NCBI GenBank assembly: GCA_902785455.1
Contig: CACZYY010000035.1
Coordinates: forward strand, 1 to 40,016
DNA from: an uncultured Spirochaetaceae bacterium
GTDB taxonomy: Bacteria > Spirochaetota > Spirochaetia > Treponematales > Treponemataceae
Direction of reading: 5' to 3'
DNA: 40,016 nt
Notes under the pieces: model-generated
What the model saw: the letters and a program-made list of their open reading frames with translations, nothing else
Databases searched by the model: none
What the model was told of the DNA's origin: nothing
In this document: positions 32,607 to 38,432 of the stretch, one piece after another
Layout: the number at the start of each line of letters is the position of its first letter
Position numbering within the stretch: the first letter of the stretch is position 1
Program-made: the position numbers and the translations under genes

Positions 32607-32849
32607 ATGTCAAAGAAAGATTTTCGAAATGAACTCAAACGGATTTTCACCGACTATAAGAGGATTACACCGCAGATTGAATCGGGCTTACAAAAACTTG
32701 GAATTTTAATCGGGCGGAAGAAAAATCATGTAGTACTGTTTATTTCAAACGAAACAGGAAGACATTCAGTTTCAATCAGCGCAACAGGCAGCGACAAAAG
32801 GGAAGGACTAAATATAGTCTCAAAAATCGTCCGCCTGAAATTTTGCTGA
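32607..32849 (+). CDS. Small basic protein, possibly HicA-like
   Basis: 80 residues from ATG 32607, with AAGGAG eight bases upstream; the earlier ATG at 32559 has no site. The order alpha (LKRIFTDYKRITPQIESGLQ), beta (GILIGRKKNHVVLFIS), beta (RHSVSISATGSD), alpha (GLNIVSKIVR) is that of small double-stranded-RNA-binding-like folds such as HicA. The His at NHVVLF is where HicA has its catalytic His. No HicB partner is adjacent. The resemblance is weak and inferred by eye. Confidence 0.55.
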   Translation: MSKKDFRNELKRIFTDYKRITPQIESGLQKLGILIGRKKNHVVLFISNETGRHSVSISATGSDKREGLNIVSKIVRLKFC

Positions 32850-32862
32850 TTCGGAGAAAAAA

Positions 32863-33219
32863 ATGAATTTCACTTTGAACTTTAAAGAAGAAGCGGCTTT
32901 TTTATCATCGCATACAAATTGCACTTTTGAAGAAGCCTTATGTTATGTTCAAGCCGAAGATGATTATTACGACACGCTGGGATTGAATTTTTATCCAGAT
33001 AAGAATGAATTATTCGAGTTCAACGGGAAGAAATACGCTTCCAGCAATTTTAAATCTTTGGCAGAAAAGTCAGAATCTGGAGGAACAGCATATGTTGATA
33101 TTAGCAGAATGAATGAGTTTATTTCTGCGAAGACGAGTTTATCCTTAGAAAAATGCACAGAGCTTGCAGCCACAGAATCCGATTATTTTGTGCAGATTGG
33201 GATTGCTGTTCCGTTTTAA
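32863..33219 (+). CDS. Protein of unknown function, second gene of a pair
   Basis: 118 residues, acidic (N-terminal SSHTNCTFEEALCYVQAEDDYYD). CGGAG precedes ATG 32863, and the gene lies 13 bp after the HicA-like gene, so they are probably co-transcribed. The internal repeat-like segments TFEEALCYVQAEDDYYDTLGL and SLEKCTELAATESDYFVQIGI suggest an ancient duplication of one ~60-residue unit. The last 4 bases overlap the end of dgt on the other strand. No family was recognised. Confidence 0.6.
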   Translation: MNFTLNFKEEAAFLSSHTNCTFEEALCYVQAEDDYYDTLGLNFYPDKNELFEFNGKKYASSNFKSLAEKSESGGTAYVDISRMNEFISAKTSLSLEKCTELAATESDYFVQIGIAVPF

Positions 33220-34484
33220 AAACTGATTATCTCCGTAAAGCACTCGATTGCGAACATGTCCGTCATGCCGGAAATGAACTCAATCACGCACTTTTTGTAG
33301 CTTTCGTTGTCGAAGATGTCGAAAACTGCGGATGTTTCTGCGTTCGACGGCTTTTTCTGGTTTGTCTTTTCAGCGTAGTTGGTGTAGTGAAGGAGCCATT
33401 TTGTGTATTCGTCGCCTAGCCGCGGGTATGGGCTAAGCTGAAGCTCCACATTGCCCTTCTGAACGTAAATCTGGGCGCGCATGAGGGTGTTGAAAATCGT
33501 TTCGAGGACATTGCGGGCGTACTTTTGGAATTCCACGAGCCGCCAGTGATTGTAAATGTTGGCGTAACTGAATTTTTTAAGCTCGGTGATGAAGCGGAAA
33601 TAGCTCTGCGAGAAGAAAAGCCCTTCGCTCGGATTGGAATTTTCGCACAGGTCAACAATCATGTCGTTTATAAGGACACTTGGGTTCACCGCCCTGCCGC
33701 TCCGGTGCGAAAGAGTCTTGCCGTTCTTCGTCATTCCCAGAGTTTCGGTGACAATTTCACGCAGCTGGCGGTAGCTTCCCATGTCGAGGAGATGATAAGC
33801 CCTGGCATCCTGGATATCCCGCCCCAAAAAAGCAATCTTATCGCTGATTTTTACGACGCATCCTTCCCAGGTGAATGGTTGAACAAGGCCCGGCCGCTTG
33901 ATGTCGTAAAGATTGATTGCCTCTTCGCGCGGTTTTACTCCCTGCTGGTCAATTTCACCGCAATGGCAGATAAGTCCGTCGCGCACGGCATAAGTGAGGT
34001 TGAGCGGCCTTTTGACACCGTTGGGGTCATCAAGAGTCTCGATAAAATCCGCAAAGAAAAGCGAATTTCGTTCGTGCCAGAATTTTTTAGGAGCATTCGC
34101 GCCTTCTTTTTTGCCAAGAAGCTCGTTCAGAATGTCCTCGCCTGAGTGGCCGAAAGGTGCGTGCCCGATGTCATGCCCGATTGCGATTGCCTGAGTCAAA
34201 TCCTGATTTAGCCCAAGATATTTTGCAATCGTGGAAGCCACCGACGCCACATGAAGTACATGCTCCATTCGGGTGCAAACATGGTCGTTGTGCGGCGCAA
34301 AAAAAACCTGGGTCTTATGTTTGAGGCGGCTGTAAGCCTGACAATGGAGGAGCCTTGTGTAATCCCGCTCAAAGTCGCTTCGGATTCCGTTTCCCCGCGA
34401 GTAAATGGGAATTTCCCGACTAACTGCCTGCTCGTACTTATGGCTTAAACAATCGCATTTTACTGACTCAAAAGAATTCTGCAT
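33216..34484 (-). CDS. dgt: dGTP triphosphohydrolase-like HD protein
   Basis: 422 residues. It removes triphosphate from dGTP or other dNTPs and so lowers the dNTP pool. Typical N terminus: RSDFERDYTRLLHCQAYSRL (substrate-binding Arg), then TRMEHVLHV with His75 and GHDIGHAPFGH with His104-Asp105, the HD metal ligands. The C-terminal half is the usual helical dGTPase domain. No Shine-Dalgarno precedes ATG 34484, but TAAAAT lies 6 nt upstream, suggesting a leaderless mRNA. It is convergent with the small gene pair at 32607-33219. Confidence 0.93.
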   Translation of the reverse strand: MQNSFESVKCDCLSHKYEQAVSREIPIYSRGNGIRSDFERDYTRLLHCQAYSRLKHKTQVFFAPHNDHVCTRMEHVLHVASVASTIAKYLGLNQDLTQAIAIGHDIGHAPFGHSGEDILNELLGKKEGANAPKKFWHERNSLFFADFIETLDDPNGVKRPLNLTYAVRDGLICHCGEIDQQGVKPREEAINLYDIKRPGLVQPFTWEGCVVKISDKIAFLGRDIQDARAYHLLDMGSYRQLREIVTETLGMTKNGKTLSHRSGRAVNPSVLINDMIVDLCENSNPSEGLFFSQSYFRFITELKKFSYANIYNHWRLVEFQKYARNVLETIFNTLMRAQIYVQKGNVELQLSPYPRLGDEYTKWLLHYTNYAEKTNQKKPSNAETSAVFDIFDNESYKKCVIEFISGMTDMFAIECFTEIISF

Positions 34485-34555
34485 AAAATGATTTTAACAC
34501 AGAATCTGAAAATTTTAAATGTGCCTAAATCAATGAATCTGGAACAGTCTGAGCC

Positions 34556-34770
34556 ATGAGCCTGCATGCGTTTTCACCCGGATGCAGATGGCCACCAGAA
34601 TCACAGTCTTTTCTGAAAAACATCAAAGAATTGATTGAATACTTGTCTTGGTACAACGAAAAGAGAATTAAGGTTAAATTAAAAGGACTGACCCCTTTAC
34701 AATTTAGGAATCAGTCCTTAAAATCAGCCTAGTTAAAGTGTCCAATAATTGGGGTGCACTTCAAAGAGGC
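34556..34770 (+). pseudogene. IS3-family transposase 3' end (remnant)
   Basis: A short frame (34556-34732) ends in IKELIEYLSWYNEKR then KLKGLTPLQFRNQS, the conserved C terminus of IS3/IS150-group OrfB transposases. Only about 38 residues are IS-like; the first ~19 codons (from ATG 34556) are unrelated, so this is a deletion remnant fused to other DNA. The terminal repeat GTGTCCAATAATTGGGGTGC follows 5 bp after the stop, near 34738-34757, as at the right end of IS150-type elements. Confidence 0.75.
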
Positions 34771-35060
34771 GGGCTTTTTCATGCTCTTAAATCCTATTTT
34801 ATCAGGAAGGTGAGCAGGTCTATAACAATAGCGATGATTGCAATGACTAACATTGCTTTTTCGTATCTTGTCCCAGACGTCCTCCTTCATTCAAAAGAAA
34901 TCGGAGTTAAGCCGCCACAATTATCTTTAATCCCCTATACAAAGTATAGTATCAACGAATTTTAAAAACTTCAATGTTTACTTTCACCACTTGCAACTAC
35001 AAAAGCTAAAACAAGTCGAATAATAAAGATTGAATCATTTTTATTGACTTCTAAAACTTT
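34771..35060. other. Intergenic region without recognised gene
   Basis: AT-rich, following the IS3 remnant. A 75-codon frame from 34738 crosses the IS end and is not credible. No RNA gene or promoter is clear. Confidence 0.5.
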
Positions 35061-35273
35061 TTACTTTTTTTCCTCATGACGGTCAATCTCAGAACCAACT
35101 TTATTTCCTGCAAGTGCACCAATCAATCCGCCAGCAATCGCACCAGGAATAGTTCCTGCTATAGCCCCTAATGGACCTGCAGCAATTCCTACTCCCGCAC
35201 CAACTTTCGCACCAGCAATAACCCCTGCAATCAAACCACCGCTTGTTCCAACGGCTTCCTTCTTTCTTCCCAT
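35061..35273 (-). CDS. Glycine-zipper small hydrophobic protein
   Basis: 70 residues. A short basic N terminus (MGRKKEAVG) precedes a long Gly/Ala-rich stretch with GxxxG spacing (GLIAGVIAGAKVGAGVGIAAG, then IAGGLIGALAGNKVG) and a charged end (EIDRHEEKK). Such glycine zippers pack tightly in membranes and occur in outer-membrane assembly proteins, some toxins and bacteriocin-like peptides. AGGAG with a good spacer supports ATG 35273. No immunity or export gene is near. Role unknown. Confidence 0.68.
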   Translation of the reverse strand: MGRKKEAVGTSGGLIAGVIAGAKVGAGVGIAAGPLGAIAGTIPGAIAGGLIGALAGNKVGSEIDRHEEKK

Positions 35274-35443
35274 AAGTATCTCCTGAATTTTTATTTATAA
35301 ATCTGTTTGAATTGGATTTTAGAATAAAAACAGATTTATAAACTGTATTATAAAATATTTTTAATATTTTTCAAGTAATATTTTTGATTAAATAAATACT
35401 CAAACTTTGTTATTGTTAATTAATAAACATTCATAGTAAAAGA

Positions 35444-35770
35444 ATGGACTTGAAACAAATTTTCATAAACAATTTGAAATTTTATCGTAAGCAAAAAGGA
35501 TTAACGCAGAACGAACTCACTCTTGCTATTGATAAAAGCTACAACTACATCAATAGTGTTGAGCAAGGAAAGATGATGCCATCATTCGATGTAATTGAGC
35601 AACTTTGCAAGGTTTTACAGATAAAACCGGTTCAATTATTTGATGACCGGGCTTCACCCGAAAATATAAAGACTTTTTCAAAAGAAGAATACATCAATGA
35701 ACTTTCGAACAAGCTGTTCAACAAACTAAAACCTCTTATTTCTCATGAAATCAGGAATACAATATCCTAA
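35444..35770 (+). CDS. Xre-family helix-turn-helix regulator
   Basis: 108 residues. The first 65 residues are a lambda-repressor-like domain: NLKFYRKQKGLTQNELTLAI, then NYINSVEQGKMMPSFDVIEQ and LCKVLQIKPVQLFDDR. The C-terminal 40 residues are a helix-rich tail (YINELSNKLFNKLKPLI) probably used for oligomerisation. There is no Shine-Dalgarno; CATAGT lies 6 nt before ATG 35444, suggesting a leaderless mRNA. The regulated genes are unknown; the divergent glycine-zipper gene shares the upstream region and is a candidate. Confidence 0.85.
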   Translation: MDLKQIFINNLKFYRKQKGLTQNELTLAIDKSYNYINSVEQGKMMPSFDVIEQLCKVLQIKPVQLFDDRASPENIKTFSKEEYINELSNKLFNKLKPLISHEIRNTIS

Positions 35771-35875
35771 TAAATACTTCGTCTAAAAGCGACAACACAG
35801 AATTTACAAATAGAAATTTAAGCATTTTACCGAGGTTGCTCTATTGAAGCTATACATCAAAAGTTTTTAATCCAT

Positions 35876-36017
35876 GCGCCAGGCTATGGAGCAGCCGCGA
35901 AGCGGGCCACTGGACTGAGCGAACGAAAGTGAGCGAGGGAAACGGCTGACCGTTAGGGAACTGCGGAACAGCCGACCTGCTTCCCTGAGCGAAGTCGAAG
36001 GGCAGCAGGTGGCGCCC
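35876..36017 (+). repeat. Dispersed GC-rich element, diverged family 2 copy C
   Basis: It begins GCGCC and ends GGCGCCC. It contains GGCTATGGAGCAGCC, GAGCGAACGAAAGTGAGCG and GTTAGGGAACTGCGGAACAGCCGAC, the last close to GGAACTGCGGATAGCCCGAC in copy A. Several short stems are possible. No protein is encoded. Confidence 0.55.
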
Positions 36018-36022
36018 ATATT

Positions 36023-37426
36023 TTACCCTTTGTTTTTCAGCTTTCTAAAAAAACTCACCGTAAATGGCACAGAACAGATTGCGGCGAGCATGTCACAGAC
36101 AGCCTGCGTGAGCTGTACGCCGAGAATTTCTTCTGCACCAAAAAGTCTGACCAGATGAGGAAGCAAAAAAATACACGGAATAAAGAAAAGTCCCTGTCGC
36201 ATTGAAGAAAGGAAAGTCGCGCTCTTTTTCTCACCGGCCACCTGAAGGAGCATGTTCGTGCCGAAAATCAGCGAATGGAAAGGAAGGACACAGGCCTGGG
36301 CACGCAAAGCCAAAGCTCCCACGGCAACCACAGCATCGTCATCACGGAAGAACCGCACAATCTCCGGTGCAAAAACAAAGACAAGGACAGCGGAAACAGT
36401 CATCACGCTCGCGCTCACTTTTACGAGGAAGGAATAGGACTGGCGAACCCGGTCGAACTTTTTGGCTCCGTAATTCATTCCGCACACAGGCTGAAATCCC
36501 TGTCCCAATCCGATTGCAATCGCAAGTAACAATTTGTCCACGCGGTTACAGATTGCCATGCCCGCTACTCCCGCATCCGCCGCAAGTGCCGAAGTAGCCG
36601 CAAGCGAAAGCGTGACCGCTCCCCAAAAAGCCGCCTGTCTGTTCAAAAAAATGCCAGAAAGCGCGCCCATTCCCTGACGAAAGAAGGAAGGAAGACCTGT
36701 CGTGATGATGTCAGAATAAGTTTTGAGTGAGCGGGAAATGTGTCTGTGCGAAAGCTCAGCAAGGGACTTTTTTCGGACAAACATTGAAAGCAGAATCGAA
36801 AAACTCACAATCTGGCTGATTAAAGTGGCAATCGCTGCCCCTGAAATGCCCAGCCCGAATACAAAAATAAAAAGCGGGTCAAGCAGCATGTTCAGGATTC
36901 CGCCGGAAATCATTCCAATCATCGAAAAAGCAGCCCGTCCCTGAAAGCGCATGAGATTGTTCATCGCAAAGGAAGTGATGATAAAGGGCGCGCCAAAAAG
37001 AATGTACCGTGCATAGTCAAGCGCATAAGGAAGAATCGTGGGCGTGGAACCAAGATGGCGCACAAGGCTTTCACGGAAAAGATTCCCAAAAATAGTAAAA
37101 AGAACGCCCACAGTGAATGCGGTAAAAATCGCGGTGGAACAGTAAGTATTCGCCTTTTTAAAATCTTCCGCACCCAGAGCACGGCTTGTGATTGAGCCGC
37201 TCCCCATTCCGATTGTAAAAGCACAGGCCTGCATCAAAAACATGAGCGTGAAAGTAACGCCAACAGCCCCGCTAGCAGAAGTTCCGAGCTTTGAGACAAA
37301 AAAAGTGTCAGCGGTGTTGTAAATCGCAGTGATCATCATGGTGATAATCGTAGGAACCGCGTTCTTGATTATGAGCGAACCAACCGGCTCAGAGAGCATT
37401 TTTTGAAGGGAAGTTTGATTTTGCAT
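36023..37426 (-). CDS. MATE family efflux transporter
   Basis: 467 residues with about 12 membrane helices in two homologous halves. The N-terminal helix has the MATE pattern PTIITMMITAIYNTADTFFVS, followed by GMGSGSITSRALGAED and, in the second half, GMAICNRVDKLLLAIAIGLGQGFQPVCGMNYGAKKFDRV. MATE proteins export cationic drugs or metabolites using H+ or Na+ gradients; the substrate here is unknown. A promoter TTGGTA-17-TATAAT ends 8 nt before ATG 37426 and there is no Shine-Dalgarno, so the mRNA should be leaderless. The dispersed element at 35876-36017 lies just past the stop. Confidence 0.93.
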   Translation of the reverse strand: MQNQTSLQKMLSEPVGSLIIKNAVPTIITMMITAIYNTADTFFVSKLGTSASGAVGVTFTLMFLMQACAFTIGMGSGSITSRALGAEDFKKANTYCSTAIFTAFTVGVLFTIFGNLFRESLVRHLGSTPTILPYALDYARYILFGAPFIITSFAMNNLMRFQGRAAFSMIGMISGGILNMLLDPLFIFVFGLGISGAAIATLISQIVSFSILLSMFVRKKSLAELSHRHISRSLKTYSDIITTGLPSFFRQGMGALSGIFLNRQAAFWGAVTLSLAATSALAADAGVAGMAICNRVDKLLLAIAIGLGQGFQPVCGMNYGAKKFDRVRQSYSFLVKVSASVMTVSAVLVFVFAPEIVRFFRDDDAVVAVGALALRAQACVLPFHSLIFGTNMLLQVAGEKKSATFLSSMRQGLFFIPCIFLLPHLVRLFGAEEILGVQLTQAVCDMLAAICSVPFTVSFFRKLKNKG

Positions 37427-37434
37427 CAGGATTT

Positions 37435-37463
37435 ATTATAAAAGAAAAAAGAATTTTTACCAA
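37435..37463 (-). promoter_or_regulatory. Promoter of the MATE gene
   Basis: Minus strand: TTGGTA (37463-37458), a 17-nt spacer, TATAAT (37440-37435), then 8 nt and ATG 37426. Spacing is optimal and the start of transcription falls at the start codon. Confidence 0.7.
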
Positions 37464-37491
37464 TCTGGAAAGCGGGCGTATGAAAAACTTT

Positions 37492-37589
37492 GGCGGCTCC
37501 CCGCTTTCAGCGGGTCGGGCTTTTCGCCCTTACGCTTACGCTCCATACCGCTTCGCGGTACTGCTCCGCAGAGGCTACAATCCCTAGCC
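37492..37589 (-). repeat. Dispersed structured element, family 2, copy B
   Basis: On the minus strand it begins GGCTAGGGATTGTAGCC, continues with GTACCGCGAAGCGGTA and GGAGCGTAAGCG, then AAAGCCCGAC, a CCGCT-GAA-AGCGG stem and GGAGCCGCC. The head and core match copy A. Confidence 0.65.
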
Positions 37590-37858
37590 GAGTGTCGAAC
37601 CTGCTTTCAGATGGATTTCTTGTAAATAAAAAAAATCCTGTGCTTCCACAGGATTCTATAGCCGACTGTCGGACTTGAACCAAGGCTTCTGGTCGCAACT
37701 TCCTGTTGCTCCCGCCAGCCCCGCCTGCGTTCGCTGTCGGCGGCCTCCATGCCGCCTTTTCGCCTGGCGGCGCGCTCACTTCGGAGGTTGGTTCAAGGAA
37801 TTGATTTCGGATGAATTTCTTGTAAATAAAAAAATCCTGTGCTTTCACAGGATTCTAT

Positions 37859-38022
37859 AGCCGACTGTCGGACTTGAACCAACCTCCGCGACGAAATCAC
37901 AGATTTCGTCGAGACTCGCCTACAAACTCGTCTCACGAGTTTGTTCGCCTTGCGGCGACCGGCTCCCTACCTGCGCGTTACGAGGAAACTACTGTATGAT
38001 TGCTACGGTGGTTGATTCAAGA
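37859..38022 (-). pseudogene. tRNA-Thr pseudogene interrupted by hairpins
   Basis: On the minus strand the anticodon arm CTCGTAACGCGCAGG (near 37970-37985) is followed by the two-hairpin element (37969-37911) and another hairpin GACGAAATC/GATTTCGTC, and only then by the intact T-arm and acceptor end (to 37859). The 5' half is replaced by a sequence with CCACCGTAGCAAT...ACAGTAGT, which resembles the insert in the pseudogene at 38170-38262. Confidence 0.6.
37911..37969 (-). repeat. Two-hairpin dispersed element, copy 2
   Basis: TAGGGAG to GAGTCTC, 59 nt on the minus strand. Hairpin 1 is TCGCC/GGCGA and hairpin 2 is ACAAACTCGT-GAG-ACGAGTTTGT. Both stems differ in sequence from the other copies yet pair perfectly. 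Confidence 0.75.
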
Positions 38023-38053
38023 GATGCTTTTCATAAATTCATTTAAAAATAAA

Positions 38054-38081
38054 AAAGGTTCTGCCGTTTTACAGAACCTTT
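38054..38081 (-). terminator. Terminator after tRNA-Thr
   Basis: AAAGGTTCTG and CAGAACCTTT form a 10-bp stem with a T-rich tail on the minus strand, directly after the tRNA. Confidence 0.75.
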
Positions 38082-38082
38082 A

Positions 38083-38155
38083 AGCCGACTGTCGGACTTG
38101 AACCAACCACCTGCGCGTTACGAGGGCGCTGCTCTACCGGATGAGCTAAGTCGGC
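38083..38155 (-). tRNA. tRNA-Thr (anticodon CGT)
   Basis: Minus strand: acceptor GCCGACT pairs with AGTCGGC. D-arm GCTC/GAGC with loop ATCCGGTA, anticodon stem GCGCC/CGCGC with a C-C mismatch at the loop-closing pair, anticodon loop CTCGTAA giving CGT, 5-nt variable loop, and T-arm GTTGG-TTCAAGT-CCGAC. It reads ACG. No encoded CCA. It lies downstream of thrS on the same strand. Confidence 0.9.
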
Positions 38156-38169
38156 AAATTGTTTTTTTT

Positions 38170-38262
38170 TGCCGACTTTCAGTGGTTCTCAACTACCTGC
38201 GCGTTACGAGTGAACGACCGCACGCTTGCTACGGTCGTATCTACCGGATGAGCTAAGTCGGC
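38170..38262 (-). pseudogene. tRNA-Thr pseudogene with 29-nt replacement in the anticodon arm
   Basis: The 5' part GCCGACTTAGCTCATCCGG and the anticodon side CTCGTAACGCGCAGGT match the intact tRNA. The segment between them is replaced by about 29 nt holding the hairpin CGACCG/CGGTCG. The T-arm is degenerate (no GTTCAA), while the acceptor end GTCGGC is kept. It cannot fold as a normal tRNA. Confidence 0.65.
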
Positions 38263-38348
38263 ATGTGTGACGGTTGGAAAACAACCGCCACAATGGAACA
38301 GATTATATCAGTTTTTTAACAATCATGTAAAGAGTTTAGATTCCTACA

Positions 38349-38405
38349 TAGGGAGCGGCGGCGAAGCCGCAAAAACAGTCCGGCGGACTGTTTTTAGCGA
38401 GTCTC
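38349..38405 (+). repeat. Two-hairpin dispersed element, copy 3
   Basis: TAGGGAG to GAGTCTC, 57 nt on the plus strand. Hairpin 1 is GCGGC-GAA-GCCGC; hairpin 2 is AAAAACAGTCC/GGACTGTTTTT (38371-38395) and can serve as the thrS terminator. Confidence 0.75.
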
Positions 38406-38432
38406 CCGGAGAGCTATGCTCGTAGGGTATCC

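Larger units (their letters stand above)
37607..38106 (-). repeat. Three copies of tRNA-Thr 3' end plus terminator
   Basis: Blocks at 37607-37683, 37807-37882 and 38036-38106 each carry, on the minus strand, the tRNA end TTGGTTCAAGTCCGACAGTC (then GGC), and then a terminator hairpin with a T-run. The first two share the stem AATCCTGTG/CACAGGATT; the third has AAAGGTTCTG/CAGAACCTTT. Only the third belongs to a complete tRNA. Confidence 0.75.

Noticed and set aside
33525..34145. 206-codon frame antisense to dgt
   Set aside because: It mirrors the conserved dgt coding sequence and has no recognisable domain or ribosome site.
34738..34965. 75-codon frame after the IS3 remnant
   Set aside because: It begins within the IS terminal repeat and has no ribosome site or family resemblance.
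35771..35875. Possible attC from CGTCTAA near 35780
   Set aside because: No matching GTTRRRY partner or hairpin is present.
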